Both the position numbers and the translations under genes were made by a program. The notes under the pieces are model-generated. The model did no database searches and had not been told where the DNA came from. It worked only from the letters and a program-made list of their open reading frames with translations. Shown here in pieces: positions 1 to 6,199 of a stretch of DNA of 6,942 nucleotides; the stretch's first letter is position 1; every line of letters begins with the position of its first letter. The stretch spans positions 1 to 6,942 of the forward strand of contig CAZGRL010000168.1 in NCBI GenBank assembly GCA_964528155.1, in the 5' to 3' direction. The DNA is from G001797105 sp964528155. Its GTDB lineage: Bacteria; Chloroflexota; Anaerolineae; Anaerolineales; E44-bin32.

Positions 1-47
1 AGGAGACTTTTCAGGTAAGTGATTTCGAGTATCCTGCAAGAAAATAA
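1..47 (+). CDS. Possible C-terminal tail of a converging gene (partial)
   Basis: One plus-strand frame is open from the window edge (codons from base 3) to a TAA at 45-47 and would encode only 14 residues ending FEYPARK. The other two plus frames stop earlier. A terminator-like hairpin with a T-run on the same strand about 50 bases downstream fits the end of a converging gene. Fourteen codons are too few to identify a product or to prove coding. Confidence 0.25.
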   Translation, partial: ETFQVSDFEYPARK

Positions 48-55
48 TGGTGGGC
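47..55 (+). repeat. 9-bp direct copy of the tRNA-Ile 3' end (left copy)
   Basis: ATGGTGGGC here is identical to 6341-6349, which is the complement of the tRNA-Ile 3' end: the last acceptor bases, the discriminator base and CCA plus one base. Weaker similarity continues for about 15 bases in both copies (ending TACGAAA here, ACTCGAAC in the tRNA). The two copies flank the four-gene cassette in the same orientation, as attachment-site repeats would, but 9 bp is short enough to occur by chance. Confidence 0.3.
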
Positions 56-94
56 GGTGGTGTACGAAAGGTAGAACTTTTAAACTGGTTTTTA

Positions 95-140
95 GCCTGA
101 TGTTGTAGTCTCTTTATTCGTAGACTTGAGGCATTTTTTT
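95..140 (+). terminator. Terminator-like hairpin plus T-run, plus strand
   Basis: AGTCT (107-111) pairs with AGACT (122-126) around a 10-base loop, and GCCT (95-98) can pair with AGGC (129-132) as an outer stem with unequal internal bulges. Seven T follow at 134-140. The orientation suits a plus-strand transcript entering from the left, not the minus-strand TIR gene that ends at 142. The stem is imperfect, so this is a modest call. Confidence 0.35.
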
Positions 141-141
141 A

Positions 142-1653
142 CTATTCATTGTATTTCACTGTGCCAAGAAACTGCTCCTCGAGCTTTAATAACTCTTTTA
201 TATCTACCCAGAATCCTCCAATATTTACCTTAACGCTTTCAGCATTCAGGTAGATTCTGTAGGTACCCGTTTCAGCCTGTTCTGGGAATTTTAAGAGTAG
301 AGTTTGCAGGAAACCAACCGTTTCACCTTGCTCCTGTGGAACATATTCTGATGTGATGTTGTTGCTGGTAATAAGCGTAATTTCATTTCCGGTAAAAATA
401 TTTCTGGCAGTTATCTTGGGCATGATGTAGAGCCCATCAAGAGAATAGGGGATATCTTTCTGGCATGTAAAATTCCCGCTTAAGCTTACAATGAATATTT
501 CATCACCAGATACCTCATTTTTATCAAAGGTTGTCGGCAAATAAGATATTGCTACATATTCATCGGGCGTGGCCGCTGTTGTGGTTGTTGGTGTCGTCGT
601 TGTGGTTGGCAGTGTCGATGTATTTAGTGGTATCGGTAAGGTCGTGGTGACTGGGATATTACCTGTGGCAATAGCGGTCTCTTTTCCGTCCCCGGGGGTC
701 GTTATTTCTCCGGAAAATATAGTGAATTTCAAGGCTAATACTATAATAATGATACCAACAATAGTCCCGATTGAAGTCCATATCCAGACCTTAGGTTTCC
801 GAGGCATCTCTTCTGCTGATGGTTTACTAGTCTTTAGCTCCTTTACAGCTTTAAGTTCATCTTCCCTATTCTTTCGGGCGGTTTCTAAAGCACGCCGCTT
901 TCTTTCTGCTTCCAGTGTCGCGGCTTCTTTTTTGATTCTGGCTGTTTCCGCCTCCTCTCTCTCCTTTTCCTTTATGGCTTCCTCGGCTTCTTTTCTGGCC
1001 TTTATAGCAGCCTCTCTGGCGTCCCTGGCCTCCTTAGCTTTCTTCTTAGCTTCGGCTATTGCTGCTTCCTGCTGTTCCTTTTCCCTGATAGCTTCCTCGG
1101 CTTCTTTCTTAGCTTTGACAGCAGCCTCTCTGGCGGCTTTGGCTTCCGCCGCTTTTTCTCTAGCTTTTTCTTCGGCCTCCTTTGCTTTCTGGGCGGTTTC
1201 TGCTTCCTGCTGCGCCTTTTCTCTAATGGCAGCTTCTTCGCGCGCTTTAATCTGGGACAGATGTCTTTGAACTTCATCCACCAGTCTTTTTAGATGGGAT
1301 TCCAGCGGTGGCGTGTTGGCGTAAAGCCATTGTTTGCTACCCAGATAAAGAGCGATACGCCCGTGAGGAAGCGTATCGTCGATTAAGATAGGGATAATTT
1401 CTTTTTTCAAATCAAAGGCGGTTCTTATTTCGCTTATACAATAAGGGGAATCGTTTGAATTGGTGGAAAAGACTAGGACAACGATGTGGCAAACGGGAAT
1501 AGCATCCATGATTGCTTTATCCCAGTCCTCACCAGCCATAATATCTTGCGGCGCCATCCAGCAGGTGATGCTGTTTTTCTTTAGGGTGGAATAAACTTCA
1601 TTAGCTATCTTTTTATCTTGGTTGGCGTAGCAGATAAAAACATCGTGAGACAT
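142..1653 (-). CDS. Membrane-anchored TIR-domain protein with coiled coil and extracytoplasmic domain
   Basis: 503 residues. Residues 1-130 form a TIR domain: the opening DVFICYANQD strand, a BB-loop-like stretch with W32, G41 and W44, and E75 in CISEI, the position of the catalytic glutamate of NAD-cleaving TIR domains. Residues 135-272 are an Ala/Glu/Lys/Arg-rich coiled coil containing a 38-residue repeat. One transmembrane helix follows (about 289-310), preceded by basic residues, so the TIR and coiled coil should be cytosolic. A Thr/Pro-rich linker (335-364) leads to a C-terminal domain (about 366-485) predicted to lie outside the membrane and of no family I recognise. The ATG has a weak AAGG site 9 bases upstream, and the next Met is inside the TIR fold, so the start is secure. 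It is the last gene of the cassette. Known bacterial TIR proteins make ADP-ribose or cyclic ADP-ribose isomers from NAD+; that activity is inferred here. Confidence 0.92.
   Translation of the reverse strand: MSHDVFICYANQDKKIANEVYSTLKKNSITCWMAPQDIMAGEDWDKAIMDAIPVCHIVVLVFSTNSNDSPYCISEIRTAFDLKKEIIPILIDDTLPHGRIALYLGSKQWLYANTPPLESHLKRLVDEVQRHLSQIKAREEAAIREKAQQEAETAQKAKEAEEKAREKAAEAKAAREAAVKAKKEAEEAIREKEQQEAAIAEAKKKAKEARDAREAAIKARKEAEEAIKEKEREEAETARIKKEAATLEAERKRRALETARKNREDELKAVKELKTSKPSAEEMPRKPKVWIWTSIGTIVGIIIIVLALKFTIFSGEITTPGDGKETAIATGNIPVTTTLPIPLNTSTLPTTTTTPTTTTAATPDEYVAISYLPTTFDKNEVSGDEIFIVSLSGNFTCQKDIPYSLDGLYIMPKITARNIFTGNEITLITSNNITSEYVPQEQGETVGFLQTLLLKFPEQAETGTYRIYLNAESVKVNIGGFWVDIKELLKLEEQFLGTVKYNE
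949..1134 (-). repeat. Imperfect 114-bp (38-residue) repeat within the TIR coiled coil
   Basis: Residues 174-197 (AREAAVKAKKEAEEAIREKE and on) recur at 212-235 (AREAAIKARKEAEEAIKEKE and on), a period of 38 residues or 114 bp. The DNA is also clearly similar (bases 1063-1134 versus 949-1020). A more degenerate related segment lies at residues 137-153. This looks like internal duplication that lengthened the coiled coil, a region that could vary in length between relatives. Confidence 0.7.
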
Positions 1654-1702
1654 AAATTTATACCTTGTATCTATCCTTAAATCTGATTAATACAGGATTA
1701 TT

Positions 1703-1735
1703 ATTTCCTATCCTTTCTTTGATTTTATAGGAAAT
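1703..1735. repeat. Perfect 9-bp inverted repeat between the two membrane-protein genes
   Basis: ATTTCCTAT (1703-1711) and ATAGGAAAT (1727-1735) are exact reverse complements separated by 15 bases, in the 101-base gap before the TIR gene. As RNA it would be a hairpin without a following U-run on the minus strand, so it is not a standard terminator. It could be a protein-binding site or an mRNA processing or stability element. No clear sigma70 promoter was found in this gap. Confidence 0.5.
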
Positions 1736-1754
1736 TTCAAAAATTATTTCTTGT

Positions 1755-2978
1755 TTACTTTCTCTTAAGTCTGTTCCATAGCCAGAAACATGATAAAAGT
1801 GCTCCTAAAACACCGATTCCCAGCGACCACGGTAAAGAGACCCTCCACCCCTCACCTTCAAGAATTTGCGCTGTTAGTCCTCCAGCGGCGAGTCCGGTAA
1901 CAACTATTTGGAACCATGCCAATAATTGGTTTAATCTATCAGTGGCTTGTGCCTCAAAAAATTCTACGGTTTGCTCAAAACGCTGGTCTATTTCTTCTGC
2001 AAACTTTTCCATGCCCGATACTTTCCGCCAAATTTGTTCAATTTGCGTTCTTTGTGTGCCTTCGGCGGTCCAACGGACACCCAACACACGCCGGTAATCA
2101 ACCCAATCACTCCTAAGATGACGTAAGTCGGTCAAATTTTCAACACTTTGTAAAGCCGACCTGAGTTCCAATAATGCTGCCCGTTCTAGTGCTAACCTTA
2201 CTCCTACCCTGACGTAGTCCTTAACAAATATATTAACTGGCCAGGTCACTTCTTTATTTCCCGCCTTCTGTACCGGAGAGCATCCGCAAACTAGGCTATA
2301 ACTATGAACGAAATATCGTATGCCTGATGGCCTCCAGCGGTCGTAAGCACGCTCGTGTATTGCTTCAGCTACCCAATCTGGATTAATCAACTCGTCACTG
2401 TGCGCAATCGTGCCGTATGCATATAATTCGGAATCGTTTAACATCCGTTCAAAATGGGCGATACTCAATGTAACGGTTCTTTTTAAAGTACTTGGCGAAT
2501 CATATGCTCCTAATAATTGTATTGCTATTTTCTTAAAAATATCAGCAGCACTCTGTCCGCCGGAAAGGGATGGTGTTAGCTTATCACGTCCGATTATCGG
2601 TGTATCCTGGCGCTCTAGTTCTCCGTGACAGACACGGAAATTGCTATTTAGTGCTAGTATCTGCTCGAAGGGCATTGAATCACCTTGCGCAGGATTTGAC
2701 TCAACAGAAAGAGCCAATATTACCCAATGTAAGCTGGGTAAAAAGAAAAGTCGGGGCTGGATGGTAATATTTAGTCCAAGATACTTTTCCTCAAGAACAT
2801 CGAATTTTAGTTCCATCAGGTCTGTGGGTTCTTCTTGAGTAAGACTGTCTTTGGCTTTTTCAACGAGTTCACTTAGCTTGTTCGTGGTAACACGGCAGGG
2901 ACACAGAAAAATACTCACGGGTTTAAATTGTGTTACTAATACATGAGGACGGGATAATGGAGTTGACGTTCCCTGCAT
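1755..2978 (-). CDS. Two-TM membrane protein of unknown family, CorA-like layout
   Basis: 407 residues from the ATG at 2978; I do not recognise the family. The first 345 residues look soluble: a mixed N-terminal half, then a long charged helical stretch (about 250-345). Two transmembrane helices follow (about 350-373 and 382-402) with a short polar turn between them and a basic RLKRK end. Long cytosolic domain, helix, two adjacent TMs and basic tail match the topology of CorA-type channels, but the CorA GMN signature is absent, so homology is not claimed. Two CxC pairs (CPC at 26-28, CGC at 231-233) could form a metal site or disulfides. The gene has its own promoter (3011-3039) and Shine-Dalgarno site and lies between the RelA/LSDAT/RyR gene and the TIR gene. 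A role as a pore-forming effector is an inference from topology and neighbours. Confidence 0.8.
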   Translation of the reverse strand: MQGTSTPLSRPHVLVTQFKPVSIFLCPCRVTTNKLSELVEKAKDSLTQEEPTDLMELKFDVLEEKYLGLNITIQPRLFFLPSLHWVILALSVESNPAQGDSMPFEQILALNSNFRVCHGELERQDTPIIGRDKLTPSLSGGQSAADIFKKIAIQLLGAYDSPSTLKRTVTLSIAHFERMLNDSELYAYGTIAHSDELINPDWVAEAIHERAYDRWRPSGIRYFVHSYSLVCGCSPVQKAGNKEVTWPVNIFVKDYVRVGVRLALERAALLELRSALQSVENLTDLRHLRSDWVDYRRVLGVRWTAEGTQRTQIEQIWRKVSGMEKFAEEIDQRFEQTVEFFEAQATDRLNQLLAWFQIVVTGLAAGGLTAQILEGEGWRVSLPWSLGIGVLGALLSCFWLWNRLKRK

Positions 2979-2987
2979 TTTCTGCAA

Positions 2988-2994
2988 CTCCTTT
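2988..2994 (-). promoter_or_regulatory. Shine-Dalgarno AAAGGAG setting the ATG start at 2978
   Basis: Read on the minus strand, AAAGGAG lies 9 bases before the ATG at 2978. The upstream in-frame TTG at 2987 directly abuts this motif with no spacer and cannot be served by it, so the ATG is chosen as the start, shortening the protein by three residues. Confidence 0.75.
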
Positions 2995-3010
2995 GTTATA
3001 CTTCTCCAGT

Positions 3011-3039
3011 ATTATGTATATTGTTTCCCAACGTGTCAA
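3011..3039 (-). promoter_or_regulatory. Internal sigma70-type promoter (P2) for the two membrane-protein genes
   Basis: On the minus strand there is a perfect -35 TTGACA (3034-3039), a 17-bp spacer and a -10 CATAAT (3011-3016, one mismatch to TATAAT). The expected transcription start near 3003-3005 gives a leader of about 25 bases, ending in the AAAGGAG site. The hexamers and spacing are the same as in the promoter at 6200-6228. It sits in the 117-base gap after the RelA/LSDAT/RyR gene, where I see no terminator, so read-through from upstream is also possible. Confidence 0.7.
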
Positions 3040-3056
3040 GCTATGAAAACAATGTA
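3017..3056. promoter_or_regulatory. Operator-like inverted repeat around the -35 of P2
   Basis: Arms 3020-3028 (ATTGTTTCC) and 3045-3053 (GAAAACAAT) are reverse complements at 8 of 9 positions, with further pairs at 3017/3056 and 3018/3055. They flank the -35 hexamer, with arm centres about 25 bp apart. A dimeric repressor or activator bound here would control P2. No DNA-binding regulator is encoded in the window, so any regulator would come from elsewhere. Confidence 0.35.
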
Positions 3057-3095
3057 ATGGCAAGAGAGAAATTATACACTATTATTTACATATCA

Positions 3096-5594
3096 TCACT
3101 CACGCCTTATTTCCAGCCCGACTTTTGCTAAAAATTCGGGAATTTTCCGTACCGTTTCTCTATCCCATTTCTTTATTTCTTCCGGAAGCTCCGCCCATGG
3201 TACCAGGAAGGGGCTGGTTTTCCTGGTTGTATCTTTGGGGCCCAGTTTCCACCCATCAAGAAGGCGCTCTATATTCCACCGTCCGTGCTCCATCTCCGAC
3301 ATCAATTCGATTTCCGCTTTTGAAAACGTCATTTTCACCGGCTTGCGGCCGGTAACTTTAACTATAATACAGCCAATCCTGGATAATTTATTATTAATAT
3401 CATCTGCCTGGCACCGGTTAGATTCTTTTAGGTTTTCCGCCAGCTGCGACCAGGGAGCGTTGGTAATGTCTTCCTTGACCGATACTCTTTTTTTACCGGC
3501 ACGGTAATTATTATGTATAGCCTGGGCGATTGTTTCTCTATCATTTGAGTCAAGCCAAGTTGGATTGCTATTAAGAAATGCCATTAAGGTCATCCGGTCA
3601 GCAGGGAGACGTATCAGTGTCTCCGAGTCAGCCCAATCTTTGTCCGTTAAGAGCTTATCGGCTTCTCTACCGCTGTCTTTGATTATTGCTACCTGTGCTC
3701 CTAGAGCTAGGGCTATACGGTTATCGACCGCTGAAATAGGTCCCCCGTTAATCCCCAGCACTTTTACTTTGGATAATGGAACACCGGATGTTATTATATC
3801 CATCCATGCCAGTAAAAAGTCTTGAGGGGTGAAGTTGCTATCGTTGGTCAAGCGGAATTCATTATAACGATTATCATCTTGTACTCCGGTAGGCAATTTC
3901 CTGGGCAAATACCCAATTGTTCTGATGGCATCAGGATATTTTTTCCCTATCTCGCCAGCAAGCCCGCAAACTCCGGTTGTTGTCCAGCCCGAGATGATAG
4001 TGCCATGGAAGTTCCAAAAACCCTCCAGCATTACCTCACGGTAGTCTTGTATCAGGTTTTCAATGGCAGTATCAGTACCTCCACTGATAATAACTATCGG
4101 TGTGGTGAGTGAATGACCCTTTGAGGCCATTTTTTTCAGCTCTTTAATCGCTTTGATACCGGGATTATCCTTGGGGAATTTTACTGCTAAACCTATGAGT
4201 AAGAGCTGGCGCGCCCATTCGAATCCGTCGATTTCATCTTTGATGACAGAAATTCTCTCGAGAGATGCCAAAGAAATATCAATCATAAATGATGCCGTGC
4301 TAAGCTGGATTGCCTTTGCGTAGGCAGTTAAGCTTTCATACGGCTTTCCGAGGAGTAAATAGAACTTACCCATATCATAAAATACCCACGGCATGTTCAT
4401 ATTTACTTTTACATAACCGTGGCAGCGTTCAATAGCTTTGTTGATGGAGACGCGGAGTGTAGAGATGATAGATATATCTTTTAGTCGCATGATTTCACAC
4501 TCAAGGTAATTACCCAGTGGATATGGATCTGAAGGTTCTACCTCGTAAGCCTGAAGGTAGAGTTGCCGAACTCTATCTTCATCAATGCCTTTATAAGTAC
4601 CTGCCCAAGAGCAAATTGCATCCGTGTCATTTGGGTTTAGAGTAACTGCTTGCTCCAGATATTTTTGCCCTTCCCTATATTGCGCGTTCTTGGGGTTATC
4701 TTTGTGTATTTTACAGGTAGCAATTCCGAAGTCGCGAAGGATTGCAGGATAGTCAGGTGCAGTATATTTTTTAAGTATATCTATTGCTTCTTCCCACTGG
4801 CCAAGCGTTATTACCAATTTGCCGATACGTGCTGCCAGTCCGGCGTTTTTAGGGTCGTGCTCCAGGATTGTTTTTAGATCTTCTATCGTTTCCCGCATTT
4901 TCTCTTCGTTCATATAAGAGCCGTAACTTGAGGCGTATTGATTAAGGCCGTCTTCAATCTTGGCAAGATCGTTATCTGCAGTTTCTAGGAGCGCAGCTAC
5001 CTCTGCCATCTGCCTCTTCAGTTCATTGGGGATTTGAAAAGAGCCCTTATAAGCTCTGTCATGGGTAAAAACTCCGTAGGCGTGTTCTAGTATCGTTTTC
5101 AGTTGAATTTCTGCCTTTTTCTCAAAGACTTCTTCGGGAATTGTTATGTTGATATCTTTGGTTGGAAACACCCCTTTTTTAAATTGAACGATGTAATGCA
5201 CGCCGCGGTAACCAAACTCAGTTGGCTTAAGACGCTGGGTTACATCAACAGAATTTTCCCAGTCAATTTCATAGTGATTCTTGATAAAGTCAGAGACTAT
5301 TTGAATCTCCGCTCGGGTAGGTACTATGATTCTCCCTCCACACAGATCGGTCATCCGGTTTATGGGGTCAGAATATCTTCCGGCGTGTTTTTTTAGGAGG
5401 GCTTTCTCACCAAAGCTGACGATTGACTTTGGACGGGTCTGGACTATAGCCAGCGGCGTTATTTTTTTCGTGGCTGTTTCCAACACCTCCCGCAGTACAA
5501 CGGCATATCTTTGATATACCGGTAAAATTACAATGAACTTTTCAAGTTGTTCCTTAAGCCATCTTTGGCTCTCACGGTTTTTACTCCCATTCAT
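3096..5594 (-). CDS. RelA/SpoT synthetase-TPR-LSDAT(SLOG)-RyR fusion protein
   Basis: 832 residues from the ATG at 5594. Residues about 25-190 are a RelA/SpoT nucleotide pyrophosphokinase domain: R54/K56/S60/K64 (basic ATP-site motif), D83 with GGR at 86-88 (metal-site motif), the GYRGVH motif at 128-133 (Tyr stacks on the acceptor base), E162 and Q164 in AEIQLKT, then HD at 178-179 and YK at 182-183. K166 replaces the usual Arg of the EIQxRT motif. No HD hydrolase, TGS or ACT domain is present. Residues about 229-480 are TPR-like helical repeats. Residues about 495-680 match LSDAT/SLOG-TRPM: GGT at 505-507, the glycine-rich SGWTTTGVCGLAGEIG at 535-550, NGGPIS at 616-621, DSGREAD at 640-646. 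Residues about 756-832 are a RyR domain: EMEHGRW at 767-773, GW at 781-782, PW at 799-800. No TM segment is seen, so it is probably cytosolic. LSDAT and RyR likely sense a nucleotide derivative and gate the synthetase; that is inference. Confidence 0.95.
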   Translation of the reverse strand: MNGSKNRESQRWLKEQLEKFIVILPVYQRYAVVLREVLETATKKITPLAIVQTRPKSIVSFGEKALLKKHAGRYSDPINRMTDLCGGRIIVPTRAEIQIVSDFIKNHYEIDWENSVDVTQRLKPTEFGYRGVHYIVQFKKGVFPTKDINITIPEEVFEKKAEIQLKTILEHAYGVFTHDRAYKGSFQIPNELKRQMAEVAALLETADNDLAKIEDGLNQYASSYGSYMNEEKMRETIEDLKTILEHDPKNAGLAARIGKLVITLGQWEEAIDILKKYTAPDYPAILRDFGIATCKIHKDNPKNAQYREGQKYLEQAVTLNPNDTDAICSWAGTYKGIDEDRVRQLYLQAYEVEPSDPYPLGNYLECEIMRLKDISIISTLRVSINKAIERCHGYVKVNMNMPWVFYDMGKFYLLLGKPYESLTAYAKAIQLSTASFMIDISLASLERISVIKDEIDGFEWARQLLLIGLAVKFPKDNPGIKAIKELKKMASKGHSLTTPIVIISGGTDTAIENLIQDYREVMLEGFWNFHGTIISGWTTTGVCGLAGEIGKKYPDAIRTIGYLPRKLPTGVQDDNRYNEFRLTNDSNFTPQDFLLAWMDIITSGVPLSKVKVLGINGGPISAVDNRIALALGAQVAIIKDSGREADKLLTDKDWADSETLIRLPADRMTLMAFLNSNPTWLDSNDRETIAQAIHNNYRAGKKRVSVKEDITNAPWSQLAENLKESNRCQADDINNKLSRIGCIIVKVTGRKPVKMTFSKAEIELMSEMEHGRWNIERLLDGWKLGPKDTTRKTSPFLVPWAELPEEIKKWDRETVRKIPEFLAKVGLEIRRE

Positions 5595-5600
5595 CGGCAG

Positions 5601-5607
5601 TTCCTCC
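5601..5607 (-). promoter_or_regulatory. Shine-Dalgarno GGAGGAA setting the ATG start at 5594
   Basis: GGAGG (5603-5607) lies 8 bases upstream of the ATG at 5594. The longer in-frame reading from a TTG at 5636 has only a weak TAGG at poor spacing. The ATG is therefore preferred, which removes 14 residues and leaves a 68-base gap after the Nudix gene. Confidence 0.8.
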
Positions 5608-5662
5608 AATTGTTGCCTCACTATCTCGATAAACAAGTGTATTGCCTAGATGGTATTATTTT

Positions 5663-6079
5663 CTAAAGATGTTTAGGTTTCCATACGTGGGTTTTTAGAA
5701 AAGGGCGGAATTGCTCTGCTATATCAATTCTTCCAATGCTCTGTTGGTCGACCCAGATAAAATCATCATGTTCACTGCTAAGTCGTACCTGCCCTGACTT
5801 GATGTGCCCCTCGAAAATGAGGTAAGCTACTCTTTTTGATGGTGATTCAGATTCGGCGGCTCCTAGAATGCGTTGGAGTGAAATATTTAAGCCTGTCTCC
5901 TCACGGACTTCCCGCAGAAGACCTTGCTCTATGTTCTCTCTGGCATCCACCTTACCTCCCGGGAAATCCCATTTGCCGGGATTTCCTTTGGAGTTCATGG
6001 AGCGCTTTATTAAAAGACATTCTCCTGCCTCGTTCAGTATAAGGACTTTTACGGATAGAGAGTATGGTTTATCCGGCAT
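5663..6079 (-). CDS. Nudix hydrolase
   Basis: 138 residues from the ATG at 6079. It is a single compact Nudix domain with a complete Nudix box: numbering from this ATG, G42, five residues, E48, seven residues, R56-E57, then E60-E61 and G63, containing all metal-binding glutamates. The preceding KWDFPGGK is typical of MutT-like members. Family substrates are nucleoside diphosphates linked to another moiety, including oxidised dNTPs, ADP-ribose and, for some members, (p)ppGpp; the sequence does not decide among them. It is the first gene downstream of promoter P1 and lies 68 bases before the RelA/LSDAT/RyR gene, in the same orientation. The context suggests it removes a signalling nucleotide made or sensed by its neighbours, acting as an off-switch or antidote. 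A generic housekeeping MutT role remains possible. Confidence 0.93.
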   Translation of the reverse strand: MPDKPYSLSVKVLILNEAGECLLIKRSMNSKGNPGKWDFPGGKVDARENIEQGLLREVREETGLNISLQRILGAAESESPSKRVAYLIFEGHIKSGQVRLSSEHDDFIWVDQQSIGRIDIAEQFRPFLKTHVWKPKHL

Positions 6080-6080
6080 T

Positions 6081-6090
6081 ATCACCTCCC
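6081..6090 (-). promoter_or_regulatory. Very strong Shine-Dalgarno of the Nudix gene
   Basis: GGGAGGTGAT on the minus strand matches the 16S anti-Shine-Dalgarno almost in full. GGAGG (6085-6089) ends 5 bases before the ATG at 6079. The in-frame GTG at 6085 is part of this motif, so it is not the start. Confidence 0.85.
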
Positions 6091-6199
6091 GAGAATGATT
6101 CTGGTCTATTGAAGGAGTTGTTACTGGTAAATTTTAAGACAGCACGTTGTTTTCACAAAATATTATTGGTTTTTAAAATAACGAGGTTTATGTTAGCCT

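Noticed and set aside
569..1270. 233-codon plus-strand open frame opposite the TIR gene
   Set aside because: It lies antisense to the coiled-coil and linker region, whose Ala/Glu/Lys codon bias keeps the opposite strand open. Its translation is Ser/Ala/Phe/Val-rich low complexity with no domain.
1056..1277. 73-codon minus-strand frame within the TIR gene
   Set aside because: Lys/Arg/Pro-rich shadow of the coiled-coil repeats in another frame.
2410..2838. Three small plus-strand open frames opposite the two-TM protein gene
   Set aside because: They overlap each other and the real gene, show no family resemblance and are explained as shadows.
3072..3077. Perfect TATAAT on the minus strand upstream of P2
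   Set aside because: No acceptable -35 at 16-18 bp, and it lies in AT-rich DNA where the hexamer is expected by chance.
3822..4112. Plus-strand open frame opposite the LSDAT domain
   Set aside because: Antisense to strongly conserved LSDAT coding sequence; no recognisable protein.
5595..5636. TTG start giving an 846-residue RelA/LSDAT/RyR protein
   Set aside because: No good Shine-Dalgarno for the TTG, while GGAGGAA sits ideally before the ATG at 5594.
6147..6155. TTGTTTTCA shared with the arm at 3044-3052 near P2
   Set aside because: It is in the opposite orientation, in the leader downstream of P1 rather than at the -35, and lacks a partner arm; probably chance.
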